DNA of 64,000 nucleotides, from assembly GCF_039905635.1 (NCBI RefSeq), contig NZ_CP157000.1, forward strand, positions 2,480,001 to 2,544,000, written 5' to 3'. The position numbers and the translations under genes were made by a program. The DNA comes from Microbacterium sp. ProA8. Lineage in GTDB: Bacteria > Actinomycetota > Actinomycetes > Actinomycetales > Microbacteriaceae. The notes beneath the pieces were generated by a model, which had not been told where the DNA came from, ran no database searches, and worked only from the letters and a program-made list of their open reading frames with translations. Positions within the stretch are counted from its first letter, which is position 1. Each line of letters opens with the position of its first letter. This document shows positions 1-9,263 of the stretch, one piece after another.

Positions 1-1238
<1,238 letters not shown>

Positions 1239-1246
1239 GCGCCAAT

Positions 1247-1263
1247 CATAAGCATTCGTTATG
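1247..1263. promoter_or_regulatory. Probable LysR operator (perfect dyad)
   Basis: CATAAGCATTCGTTATG is a perfect 5-bp inverted repeat with a 7-base centre. It contains the LysR-type core T-N11-A (TAAGCATTCGTTA). It lies in an AT-rich patch between the divergent LysR gene (start 1238) and aminotransferase gene (start 1320). Position and symmetry are seen directly; binding is inferred. Confidence 0.65.
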
Positions 1264-1319
1264 TGCGGCATGGAACACCTGCCGTAGACGTGCGCAATAG
1301 CGACCTCCACGCTGGAGTC

Positions 1320-2387
1320 ATGCCCACGATCGCCGATTCTCCCGCCCTCGTCGCCGCGCGGCGCGAGTTCGACGGGGGCCGCGACTACCTCGCCGCGTGC
1401 ACGGTCGGCCTGCCCAGCCGAGCGACGCGGCGTGCCGTGATCGCCGACCTCGACGCCGCCGCGTCCGGTCGCCCCGACCTCGCCGCCTACTGTGCGGCAG
1501 TGGAGCGCTCGCGCGGGCTGTTCGCCTCTCTCGTCGGCATCGGCGCCGAACGCGTGGCGATCGGCTCGCAGACCTCCGTCGCTGCGGGGATGGTGGCGTC
1601 GGCGCTGCCCGACGGCGCCGAGGTGCTCGTGCCCGACGGCGAGTTCTCGTCGATGGTGCTGCCGTTCGTGCACTCGGGCCGCGGTCTCGTGGTGCGGACC
1701 GCTCCCCTGCGCGACCTCGCCGCACACGTCCGCCCCCGCACGGCACTCGTCGCCTTCTCGGTCGTGCAGTCCGCCACCGGCGAAGTGGCGGATGCCGCGG
1801 CCATCGTGGCCGCCGCCGCGCAGCACGGCGCACTCACACTGTGCGACGCGACCCAGGCCGTCGGCTGGCTCCCGGTCGAGGCATCCGACTTCGATGCCGT
1901 GGTCTGCCATGCGTACAAGTGGCTCTGCGCGCCGCGCGGAGTGTCGTTCCTCACGGTGTCCGACCGGCTCGCCGCCCGCATGACGCCGGTCAACGCGGGC
2001 TGGTACGCCGGCGACGACCCGTGGGCGTCGTGCTACGGCGGCGAGGTGGAGCTCGCCCCCGACGCGCGCCGGTTCGATGTGTCGCCGGCCTGGCAGGCGT
2101 TCGTCGGCGCCGCACCGGCGCTCGAGCTGTTCGCCGCGCTCGACCCGTTCGAGCTGCACGCCCACTCCACGGGGCTCGCGGCCGCGTTCCGCGCCGGGCT
2201 GGGCATCGCGGAGCCCGAACGCCCGTCGGGGATCGTCACGTGGGACGATCCGGAGGGCAGCGCGCTCGCGCGGCTCGGCAGCGCGGGCATCACGGCATCG
2301 GGGCGGTCGGGGCGGGCGCGCGTCGCGTTCCACGTCTTCAACGACGAGGACGACGTCGACCTCGCGCTCGCAGCTCTCGGGCACTGA
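1320..2387 (+). CDS. Class V PLP-dependent aminotransferase
   Basis: Protein of 355 residues in the fold-type I aminotransferase class V family (relatives include isopenicillin-N epimerase-like and cysteine-desulfurase-like enzymes). Motifs seen: an early SQTSVAAGM stretch that would contact the cofactor phosphate, LCDATQAVGWLPV with the PLP-contacting Asp, and HAYKWLCAPRG, where Lys200 is the expected Schiff-base lysine. The C-terminal small domain ends with RVAFHVFNDEDDVD. The ATG at 1320 follows the LysR operator by 56 bases. It is the first gene of a plus-strand set that includes an N-acyl-D-amino-acid deacylase, RidA and a D-serine-dehydratase-like enzyme. A role in D-amino acid or related amino-group metabolism is therefore inferred. 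The exact substrate cannot be read from sequence. Confidence 0.8.
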   Translation: MPTIADSPALVAARREFDGGRDYLAACTVGLPSRATRRAVIADLDAAASGRPDLAAYCAAVERSRGLFASLVGIGAERVAIGSQTSVAAGMVASALPDGAEVLVPDGEFSSMVLPFVHSGRGLVVRTAPLRDLAAHVRPRTALVAFSVVQSATGEVADAAAIVAAAAQHGALTLCDATQAVGWLPVEASDFDAVVCHAYKWLCAPRGVSFLTVSDRLAARMTPVNAGWYAGDDPWASCYGGEVELAPDARRFDVSPAWQAFVGAAPALELFAALDPFELHAHSTGLAAAFRAGLGIAEPERPSGIVTWDDPEGSALARLGSAGITASGRSGRARVAFHVFNDEDDVDLALAALGH

Positions 2388-2460
2388 CGCCGGCGACGGC
2401 ACGGACTGCGTAGAATTCCCCCGCGGGTCAGCCGGGGCCCGCGCTCCCACGGAGGCCGCG

Positions 2461-4125
2461 ATGACCGCCCACCCCGACCGCACGGTGCTGCGCGGCGGAA
2501 CGGTGATCGATGGAACGGGCGCACCGAGGTACGACGCCGACGTCGTGATCGTCGGCGACAGGATCGGTCACATCGGCGAGGTCGCTCCTCGAGCCGACGA
2601 TCGCACCGTCGACTGTCGCGGCCGCTTCGTGATGCCCGGCTTCATCGACGCCCACGCGCACGCCGACGGAGCCGTGTTCGACAGCGACGTGCAGCTCGCA
2701 CTGCTGCGCCAGGGGATCACGACGGTCGTCGGCGGCCAGGACGGCGTCTCATACGCCCCCGGCTCCGGCGCGTGGGCGACCCGCTACTTCGCGGCGATCA
2801 ACGGCCCGCATCCGACCTACGCGGGTGGCGGCGTCGGCGAGCTGCTGCACTCGTACGACGCCGCCACGCCCGTCAACGTCGGCTATCTCGTCCCCGCCGG
2901 AACGGTGCGCCACGAGGTGATGGGCATGGACCGCGGACGGGCGGATGCCGCGCAGCTCGCCCGCATGAAGCAGCTCGTGGCCGACGGGCTCGCCGCCGGG
3001 GCACTGGGGCTTTCGAGCGGGCTGGACTACGTCCCCGGGATCTTCGCCGGCACCGCCGAGCTCGCCGAGCTGTGCGCCCCGGTCGCCGCGGTGGGCGCGC
3101 TGTACGTCACCCACATGCGAGGCGGTTACGAGACGAACACGGCGGCCGGTCTCCGCGAGGTCGTCGCGATCTGCGCCCCGGGTGAGGCGCACGACGGTGT
3201 GCGGGGCCACGTCTCGCACCTGCATGTGGATGCTGACGAGGCCGAGCGCCTTCTCGCCGAGGCTGCGGCGTCCGGAGCCGACCTCTCGTTCGACATGTAC
3301 CCGTACACGCGCGGCTGCACGCTGGTGTCGATGGCGGTGCTCCCACCGGAGTACAGCGCCCTGGACCCCGACGACGCCGTCGCGCTGCTGTCGGACCCGG
3401 CGCAGCGCGCGCAGCTGCGGGAAGAGTGGTTTCCCGCCGTCGCGCACAAGCCCAGCCTCGGGCCCGACTGGCCGACGATGATCCGCGTCGCGCACACCCC
3501 CGCCGATGACTGGGCGTGGGCGGCCGGGCTCACGCTGGCGGAGATCGCCGGGCGGCGCGCCACTTCGGTCGAGGACGCGACACTGGATCTCCTGATAGCC
3601 GGGCGCCTCGAGGTCAGCGCCGTGATGGCGGTGCGCGAGGAGCGATCGGTCGAGAACCTCGCGCGCCTGTTCGCGCATCCCGCCCACATCGGGGGCTCGG
3701 ACGGCATCTTCGTCGGCGCCGTCCCCCACCCGCGCGCGTGGGGCGCCTTCGCCCGCTTCCTCGGCACCTATGTCGGCCGGTCCTTCTCGTGGGAAGACGC
3801 GGCCGTCCACCTCTCTGCCCGCACCGCCGCGCGCTTCGGACTGCACGAGCGCGGCATCCTTCGCCCGCGTAACGTGGCCGACATCGCCGTGGTCGATCCT
3901 TCGACCGTCACGGATGCCGCCACCTACGACGAGCCACGTCAGCCGGCCCGCGGGATCGACGATGTGTTCGTCAACGGCCGGCAGGTCTTGCGGGGCGGCG
4001 AGCTCACGGGCATCCGCGCCGGTCGTGGTCTGCGCCGCTCCCCCGCCACGTCGCCCGAAACCGCCGCGGCGGAACCCCTGCCGCTGCAGACGAACAGTCA
4101 GAGTCCGACGAAAGGAACCGCATGA
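2461..4125 (+). CDS. N-acyl-D-amino-acid deacylase (D-aminoacylase, amidohydrolase family)
   Basis: Zinc amidohydrolase of 554 residues, expected to release free D-amino acids from N-acyl forms. The start has the usual small beta-sandwich segment (VLRGGTVIDGTGAPRYDADVVI), then the metal-binding HxH loop GFIDAHAHAD. Further on come GLSSGLDYVPG, a His-containing YVTHMRGG and HVSHLHVD, and the Asp motif HIGGSDGIF. The family is usually 480-550 residues, so length fits. A ribosome site (GGAGG, 6 bases before the ATG at 2461) supports the start. The stop overlaps the start of the RidA gene by 4 bases (ATGA), so the two are translationally coupled. With the downstream RidA and D-amino acid lyase genes it forms a plausible N-acyl-D-amino acid breakdown pathway. 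No signal peptide is seen, so it acts in the cytoplasm. Confidence 0.88.
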   Translation: MTAHPDRTVLRGGTVIDGTGAPRYDADVVIVGDRIGHIGEVAPRADDRTVDCRGRFVMPGFIDAHAHADGAVFDSDVQLALLRQGITTVVGGQDGVSYAPGSGAWATRYFAAINGPHPTYAGGGVGELLHSYDAATPVNVGYLVPAGTVRHEVMGMDRGRADAAQLARMKQLVADGLAAGALGLSSGLDYVPGIFAGTAELAELCAPVAAVGALYVTHMRGGYETNTAAGLREVVAICAPGEAHDGVRGHVSHLHVDADEAERLLAEAAASGADLSFDMYPYTRGCTLVSMAVLPPEYSALDPDDAVALLSDPAQRAQLREEWFPAVAHKPSLGPDWPTMIRVAHTPADDWAWAAGLTLAEIAGRRATSVEDATLDLLIAGRLEVSAVMAVREERSVENLARLFAHPAHIGGSDGIFVGAVPHPRAWGAFARFLGTYVGRSFSWEDAAVHLSARTAARFGLHERGILRPRNVADIAVVDPSTVTDAATYDEPRQPARGIDDVFVNGRQVLRGGELTGIRAGRGLRRSPATSPETAAAEPLPLQTNSQSPTKGTA

Positions 4126-4508
4126 CCAAGCACGCCGTGCTCATCGAGAACGCCCCCCGACCAGCCGGGCCCTACAGCCACGGCGTGGCCGCAGCGGGCC
4201 TGCTGTTCACGGCCGGCTTCGGCCCGCAGGATCCCGCGACCGGCGAGGTCGTGGCCGGCGGCGTCTACGAGCAGACGCAGCAGGTGCTGCGCAACGTCGG
4301 CAGCGTGCTCGCCGCCAAGGGCGCCTCGTTCGACGACGTCGTGAAGGTCACCGCCCACCTGCAGCACCTCAAGCGCGATTTCGCCGAGTACAACCGGGCC
4401 TACGCCGAGTTCTTCCGCGAGCCGTACCCCGTGCGCACCACCGTCGGCTCGGAGCTCTACGACATCCTCGTCGAGATCGACGTCGTCGCGGTCCTGCCCG
4501 GCGAATGA
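4122..4508 (+). CDS. RidA/YjgF/UK114-family enamine/imine deaminase
   Basis: Protein of 128 residues, typical RidA size. RidA proteins hydrolyse reactive enamines and imines such as 2-aminoacrylate to keto acids. Recognisable signature blocks are AGPYSHGV near the N-terminus, LLFTAGFGPQDPATGEV, NVGSVLAAKGASFDDVVKVT, and YPVRTTVGSELYDILVEID near the end. The usual PxR[ST] motif appears as PVRTTV, placing the substrate-binding Arg. The gene overlaps the deacylase before it and the lyase after it by 4 bases each (ATGA both times), so all three are one translationally coupled unit. This fits well: a PLP-dependent D-serine/D-threonine dehydratase produces enamine intermediates that RidA would clear. 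Confidence 0.9.
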   Translation: MTKHAVLIENAPRPAGPYSHGVAAAGLLFTAGFGPQDPATGEVVAGGVYEQTQQVLRNVGSVLAAKGASFDDVVKVTAHLQHLKRDFAEYNRAYAEFFREPYPVRTTVGSELYDILVEIDVVAVLPGE

Positions 4509-5767
4509 CGCTCGCTGCGCGCCGCGGGCCGGCGGGCCGTGTGCTCGAGACCGGCGACAGGGGGCTCCCCGCAGACGCCGCAGGCCTCACCGTCGCCGAG
4601 TTCCTCGCGCGGGAACCACGGCTCGCCGACCTCTGGACCCCTCTGCTCGTGATCGACGACGGGGCGCTCGACGACAACATCGCGTTCCTCGCCGGCTGGG
4701 TGGCCGAGCGCGGGCTCGAGCTGATGCCGCACGGCAAGACGACGATGGCGCCGCAGCTGTGGTGGCGCCAGCTGGACGCCGGCGCGACGGGCATCACGGT
4801 GGCCACGCCGTCGCAGCTGCGCGTCGCCGTGGAAGCCGGCATCCCCGCCGTCATGCTCGCCAACCAGCTGGTGCAGCCGGGGGCCATCCGCTGGACCGCC
4901 GAGGCCGTGGCGGCGGGCACCCGTGTGTGGAGCTGGGTCGACGACGTCGCCGGCATCGACGCGATCGAGCGCGCGCTCGGCGGCTCGCCCGCGCAGCCGC
5001 TGGAGGTGCTCGTCGACGTCGGGCGCCGGGGCGGGCGAACAGGCGCCCGCTCGCTGGAGGCGGCGGTCACCGTCGCGCGTCGTGCCGCGGCGTCGCCCGC
5101 CGTGCGGCTCGCAGGTGTGACGGGCTACGAGGGCTCGGTGGCGCACGGCCGCGGTGCCGAGGCACTGGCCTCGGCGCGCTCCTACGTCGACGAGCTCCTC
5201 GCCGTCCACGACGCGTTGGCGCCGCTGTACGACGACAGCGACGTGCTGGTGTCGGCCGGTGGCAGTGCCTACCCCGACGTGGTCGGCGCCGCGTTCGCCG
5301 CGGCATCCGTCGACGGCGACCGCACGCGGTTCGTGCTGCGGTCGGGTGCGTACGTCGTGCACGACCACGGCTACTACCGCCAGAACTCGCCGTTCGACGG
5401 TGCGGGGCTGCGCCCCGCGGCGCGCGGACTGGCCCGGGTCGTGTCGCGCCTCGATGCGGGGACCGCGATCGTCGACGCGGGCAAGCGCGACTTCCCGTTC
5501 GATGAGGGTCTGCCTGAGCCGCTGTACGCGATCGACGCCGCCGGAGAGCGGATGCCGCTCCCCGGCGCGGTGACGACGAAGCTCAGCGATCAGCACGGCT
5601 TCGTGCGCATCGCGCCGGACTCGCCGCTCGCGGTGGGCGACGTCGTGGTGTTCGGCCTTTCCCACCCGTGCACGATGTTCGACAAGTGGCGCCTGGTGCC
5701 TGTCGTCGACGCGTGGGGCGACCGGCTGGATGCCATCGTCACCGACCTCGTCGAGACGCGGTTCTGA
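4505..5767 (+). CDS. D-serine dehydratase / D-threonine aldolase-like PLP enzyme (alanine racemase fold)
   Basis: Fold-type III PLP enzyme of 420 residues. The N-terminal alanine-racemase barrel starts near residue 45 (TPLLVIDDGALDDNIAFL) and contains MPHGKTTMAPQLW, with Lys78 the expected Schiff-base lysine. The C-terminal beta domain ends with LSHPCTMFDKW; the His387-x-Cys389 pair matches the zinc ligands of eukaryotic-type D-serine dehydratases and related D-threonine aldolases. The enzyme would turn a D-hydroxy amino acid into a keto acid plus ammonia, or cleave it by an aldol reaction. The ATG at 4505 overlaps the RidA stop (ATGA). The last 29 bases overlap tail-to-tail with the convergent MFS gene. 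Substrate choice between dehydration and aldol cleavage is not resolvable here. Confidence 0.85.
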   Translation: MTLAARRGPAGRVLETGDRGLPADAAGLTVAEFLAREPRLADLWTPLLVIDDGALDDNIAFLAGWVAERGLELMPHGKTTMAPQLWWRQLDAGATGITVATPSQLRVAVEAGIPAVMLANQLVQPGAIRWTAEAVAAGTRVWSWVDDVAGIDAIERALGGSPAQPLEVLVDVGRRGGRTGARSLEAAVTVARRAAASPAVRLAGVTGYEGSVAHGRGAEALASARSYVDELLAVHDALAPLYDDSDVLVSAGGSAYPDVVGAAFAAASVDGDRTRFVLRSGAYVVHDHGYYRQNSPFDGAGLRPAARGLARVVSRLDAGTAIVDAGKRDFPFDEGLPEPLYAIDAAGERMPLPGAVTTKLSDQHGFVRIAPDSPLAVGDVVVFGLSHPCTMFDKWRLVPVVDAWGDRLDAIVTDLVETRF

Positions 5768-7106
5768 GCTTCAGCCCGTCTGACCGGCGGGGCCGAGCTC
5801 GGGAGGCGCGCCAGCCGAGCGGCGCGAGCAGCACCGAAGCCGCGACGAGCACCAGCACGACCAGGGCGAGGCCGCCGTAGCCGATCCAGCCGAGCAGGGC
5901 GCCGGCGATGATCGCGCCGAGACCTCCCACGATGCTCATCGTGAAGTCGCTGAAGCCCTGGCGTCGCGTGCGGAGCTCTTCGGAGGACGACTCGGTGAGC
6001 AGGGTCGAGCCCGCCACCGTCGACGCGCTCCATCCCAGGCCCAGCAGGACGAGTGCCACGGTCACCGCCGTCGTCGACGTCTGGCCGAACGAGGCGGTGA
6101 GCAGCGCCGCGACGAGAAGCGCCTGGCCGACCAGGATCGTCGGCACGCGTCCGACCCTGTCGGAGAGGATGCCGAAGACCGGCGAGAGCACGTACATGCC
6201 CACGATGTGCAGACTGATCGTCAAGCCGATGATCGACAGGGTCGCCGCCTCGGACGCCCCGTGCGTCAGGTGGGCCAGATGCACCGGTGTCATCGCCATC
6301 ACCGACACCATCGTGCCGTGGGCGGCCGCCACGGCGAAGATCGCGTACCGGGCTGCGACCGGCCGATCCGCCTTGGCGATCACGCGGCTGCCGGCCCGCG
6401 CCGAGGCGACCACCCGCTGCGCGAGCAGCAGCGGGTCGGGTCGCATCGCCACGAGGTAGAGCACGATCGCGAGCCCCTGCGCGACGAGGGTGAACAGGTA
6501 GGCCCCCGTCAGCGCGGGCATGCCGATCGCGCTGCCGAGCACCTCACCGGGTCCGGTGAGGTTCGGACCGAGAACCGCGCCCACCGTGGTCGCCCACACG
6601 ACGATCGAGAGATCGCGGCCGCGCGTGGCATCCGTCGCCAGATCCGCCGCGGCGAAGCGCGACTGCAGGTTGGCAGCCTGGCCCGCCCCGATGATGAAGA
6701 AGCCGACGAGCAGCAGCGGGAACGCGGCGAGGGCGACGGCGACGATCACCAGTCCGACGCCGACGAGGGCGACCGCCATGCCGGTGGTGAGCGACAGTCG
6801 CCGGCCGTGCCGGCGCGCGATCGCCGCCAGGGGCACCGCCGTCAGCGCGGTGCCGAAGGTCACGGCGGCGGCGGCGAGTCCCGAGAAGGCGTCCTCGCCC
6901 GAGATGTCGGCCGCGAGCACCGCACCGAGTGACAGCGTCGCACCGAAGGCGAGCCCGCCGAGCACCTGGCCGAGTGAGAGCACCCACACGGTGCGCCGCT
7001 GGACCGCGGCCACCTCTTCGGCGGTGGTCCCGCTGTCGGTCCTCACGCCGACGGCGTCGGCGTGAGGTGAGCTGCCGCCCTCGTCAGGCGTCACGGGCCT
7101 TGTCAC
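5739..7106 (-). CDS. MFS transporter
   Basis: Integral membrane protein of 455 residues with about 12 hydrophobic segments, starting after a ~35-residue hydrophilic N-terminus (first segment VWVLSLGQVLGGLAFGATLSL). The MFS loop 2-3 motif appears as AAIARRHGRRLSL and again in the second half as GILSDRVGRVPTI. It probably exports or imports a small molecule; substrate unknown. The GTG start at 7106 lies 15 bases after the stop of the FAH-family gene on the same strand, so the two are probably co-transcribed. Its 3' end overlaps the convergent D-serine-dehydratase-like gene by 29 bases. In Mycobacterium tuberculosis an MFS gene also sits next to the FAH-family gene near gltX (my recollection of that genome), so this may be an old neighbour. 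Confidence 0.85.
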   Translation of the reverse strand: MTRPVTPDEGGSSPHADAVGVRTDSGTTAEEVAAVQRRTVWVLSLGQVLGGLAFGATLSLGAVLAADISGEDAFSGLAAAAVTFGTALTAVPLAAIARRHGRRLSLTTGMAVALVGVGLVIVAVALAAFPLLLVGFFIIGAGQAANLQSRFAAADLATDATRGRDLSIVVWATTVGAVLGPNLTGPGEVLGSAIGMPALTGAYLFTLVAQGLAIVLYLVAMRPDPLLLAQRVVASARAGSRVIAKADRPVAARYAIFAVAAAHGTMVSVMAMTPVHLAHLTHGASEAATLSIIGLTISLHIVGMYVLSPVFGILSDRVGRVPTILVGQALLVAALLTASFGQTSTTAVTVALVLLGLGWSASTVAGSTLLTESSSEELRTRRQGFSDFTMSIVGGLGAIIAGALLGWIGYGGLALVVLVLVAASVLLAPLGWRASRARPRRSDGLKLRTASRRGR

Positions 7107-7121
7107 GCATCTCGAGCAGTG

Positions 7122-7889
7122 TCACGCGTCACGGGCAGTGTTGCGCAGGATGCCGAGGCCGGTGATCTCCACCTCGACCGTGTCGCCCGCGACGATCTGA
7201 CCGACGCCTGCGGGGGTGCCGGTGAGGATCACGTCGCCGGGCAGCAGCGTGAAGGCCGCGGACGCATAGGCGATCACGTCGGCGAGCGAGAAGATCATGT
7301 CGCTGATCGGGCCCTGCTGGCGCACTTCGCCGTTCAGCCGCGTCGTGATGACGGCGGGGCCGTCGACGTCGAAGTCCGTCTCGATGGCGGGGCCGAGCGG
7401 GCAGGACGTGTCGAAGCCCTTCGCTCGGGCCCACTGACCGTCGGACTTCTGCCAGTCGCGGGCCGTCAGGTCGTTGGCGATCGTGTACCCGAAGACGTAG
7501 TCGAGGGCATCGGCGGCCGGCACATTCTTGGCGATGCGACCGATGACGGCGGCGAGCTCGCCCTCGAAGCTGATGAAGTCCGAGCCCTTCGGCAGCACGA
7601 CCGCGTCGCCGGGCCCGACAACGGTGGTGTTGGGCTTGAAGAACAGCATCGGCGCGGTCGGCACGTCGTTGCCGAGCTCCGCGGCATGGTCGCGGTAGTT
7701 GCGGCCGACGCAGACCAGCTTCGAGCGCGGGATGACCGGGGCGAGAAGGGCGACATCGCCGAGCGGCACGCGCTCCCCCGTCGTGTCGTATCCGGCGAAC
7801 ATCGGGTCGCCGGCGAGGACGACGAGTTCTCCTTCGTCGACGATTCCGAACTTGATGGCGTCGTTGTGGCTGAAGCGCGCGATCCTCAC
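7122..7889 (-). CDS. Fumarylacetoacetate hydrolase (FAH) family protein
   Basis: Protein of 255 residues with an N-terminal cap (MRIARFSHNDAIKFGIVDEG) and the FAH catalytic fold. Key motifs: KLVCVGRNYRDHAAELG, then DFISFEGELAAVIG with the two metal-binding acidic residues, TIANDLTARDWQ with the third (Asp), KGFDTSCPLGPAI and GDVILTGTPAGVG. Members hydrolyse or decarboxylate acylpyruvate-type compounds with a divalent metal (fumarylpyruvate, oxaloacetate, homoprotocatechuate intermediates). Motifs alone do not fix the substrate. The gene sits between ilvE and the MFS gene; in many actinobacteria an FAH-family gene precedes gltX, which here has been pushed about 7 kb away by the D-amino-acid cluster. 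Confidence 0.88.
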   Translation of the reverse strand: MRIARFSHNDAIKFGIVDEGELVVLAGDPMFAGYDTTGERVPLGDVALLAPVIPRSKLVCVGRNYRDHAAELGNDVPTAPMLFFKPNTTVVGPGDAVVLPKGSDFISFEGELAAVIGRIAKNVPAADALDYVFGYTIANDLTARDWQKSDGQWARAKGFDTSCPLGPAIETDFDVDGPAVITTRLNGEVRQQGPISDMIFSLADVIAYASAAFTLLPGDVILTGTPAGVGQIVAGDTVEVEITGLGILRNTARDA

Positions 7890-7957
7890 CGGATCAGCCT
7901 AGCCACAAGCACCGACGCAGGTCTCGGCGTCCGCGCCCCCTCGCTTTGGCAGCCGAT

Positions 7958-8026
7958 GTCCCGCTTTCTCGCCGTCGTGTCCCGTTTCCAACCACTCGGG
8001 GTCCCGGGAACGGCAGAAAGTGGGAC
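7958..8026. repeat. Imperfect long hairpin between FAH gene and ilvE
   Basis: The left arm GTCCCGCTTTCT pairs with AGAAAGTGGGAC (one G-T wobble). After a one-base bulge GCCGT pairs with ACGGC, then TCCC with GGGA. The whole forms a 69-base folded unit outside any gene. It may be a REP-like dispersed element or an RNA processing site. No tail of T residues is present. Confidence 0.45.
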
Positions 8027-8061
8027 GCGCATCGTCGTCGGTGGCGCTGCCCGGACGGCGG

Positions 8062-8093
8062 AACGGACGGATGCCGCAGCATCCGTCCGTTCT
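8062..8093. terminator. Perfect 14-bp hairpin after ilvE
   Basis: Arms GAACGGACGGATGC and GCATCCGTCCGTTC are perfectly complementary around the loop CGCA. The hairpin starts 18 bases beyond the ilvE stop on the minus strand. There is no U tract, as is common for high-GC actinobacterial terminators. Confidence 0.7.
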
Positions 8094-8111
8094 CGAACCT
8101 CCCGCAGAGGC

Positions 8112-9224
8112 TCAGCCGTCGAGACGCATCAGCCAGCCGTGGCGATCGGCCACACGCCCATACTGGGTGCCGGTGAGCTCCTCGCGCAGCGACATCGCCA
8201 GCTCGGACGCCGCGTCACCCTCGTGCACGATCTCGTAATCGTCGGCGACGAGCTTGCCGATCGGCACGATGACCGCGGCCGTGCCGCAGGCGAACGCGCC
8301 GACGATGGAGCCGGATGCCGCGCCCTCGCGCCACTCTTCGATCGAGACCTTGCGCTGCTCGACGACGAGCCCGCGGTCCTCGGCGAGCTGCAGCACCGAC
8401 GCGAGAGTGATGCCCTCGAGGATCGACTCGGACTGGGGCGTGATGAGCCGGCCGTCGTTCGTGACGAGCACGAGGTTCATGCCTCCGAGCTCCTCGATGT
8501 AGCCGTCGTCGAGGAACAGCACCTGCTGGCAGCCCTTCTCGTACGCCTCGGCCTGCGGCAGCAGGCTCGACGCGTAGTTGCCGCCGGTCTTCGCGGCGCC
8601 GGTGCCACCCCGGCCTGCGCGCGCGTAGCGCGTCGACAGCGCGATGTTCACCGGCTGGACGCCGCCCGGGAAGTAGGCGCCAGCGGGGCTCGCGATGAGG
8701 TAGTACCCGACCTTCTTCGCGGCCCGGACGCCGAGGAAGGCCTCCTTGGCGAACATGAAGGGCCGCAGGTACAGGCTCGTCTCGGGTGCCGTGGGAACCC
8801 ACGCGCCATCCACTGCGACCAGCTGGCGGAGCGACTCGAGGAAGTACTCGCTGGGCAGCTCCGGCAGCGCCAGCCGCTGCGCCGAGCGCTGCAGGCGAGC
8901 AGCGTTGCGGTCGGCGCGGAAGGTCCAGATGGACCCGTCGGCGTGACGGTAGGCCTTGAGCCCCTCGAAGATCTCCTGCGAGTAGTGCAGCACGGCCGCC
9001 GCAGGGTCCAGCGGGATCGGACCGTAGGGCTGCACGCGGGGACGGTGCCATCCGCCCTTCTCGGACCAGCAGATGTCGACCATGTGGTCGGTGAAGTGCT
9101 GCCCGAAGCCCGGGTCGGCGAGGATCGCCTCGCGCTCGGCATCCGGAGTCGCCTCGGTGTTCCGAGTGACGTTCCAGACGAGGCCTGCGGCCGAGGGCGC
9201 CTGGAGGGGAAGGTCGATGGTCAT
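8112..9224 (-). CDS. ilvE: Branched-chain amino acid aminotransferase
   Basis: Fold-type IV PLP aminotransferase of 370 residues, the last step of valine, leucine and isoleucine synthesis (keto acid plus glutamate) and the first of their breakdown. Motifs: VLHYSQEIFEGLKAY, YLRPFMFA, and GTGAAKTGGNYASSLL with Lys212 as the Schiff-base lysine, followed by EELGGMNLVLV and LEGITLASVLQLAEDRG. This is the long IlvE type II form usual in actinobacteria. It lies 39 bases downstream of leuB on the same strand, and the perfect hairpin at 8062-8093 ends the transcript. It works with ilvD, ilvB, ilvN, ilvC and leuB elsewhere in the window. Confidence 0.96.
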   Translation of the reverse strand: MTIDLPLQAPSAAGLVWNVTRNTEATPDAEREAILADPGFGQHFTDHMVDICWSEKGGWHRPRVQPYGPIPLDPAAAVLHYSQEIFEGLKAYRHADGSIWTFRADRNAARLQRSAQRLALPELPSEYFLESLRQLVAVDGAWVPTAPETSLYLRPFMFAKEAFLGVRAAKKVGYYLIASPAGAYFPGGVQPVNIALSTRYARAGRGGTGAAKTGGNYASSLLPQAEAYEKGCQQVLFLDDGYIEELGGMNLVLVTNDGRLITPQSESILEGITLASVLQLAEDRGLVVEQRKVSIEEWREGAASGSIVGAFACGTAAVIVPIGKLVADDYEIVHEGDAASELAMSLREELTGTQYGRVADRHGWLMRLDG

Positions 9225-9263
9225 GGGTGGAATCCTCTGTCGGTAGGACGACGTGATCTCAGA

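Noticed and set aside
1239..1271. Upstream ATG (1271) as LysR start
   Set aside because: It would place the perfect LysR-type dyad inside the coding sequence, and the added residues (PHITNAYDW) are not part of the HTH domain.
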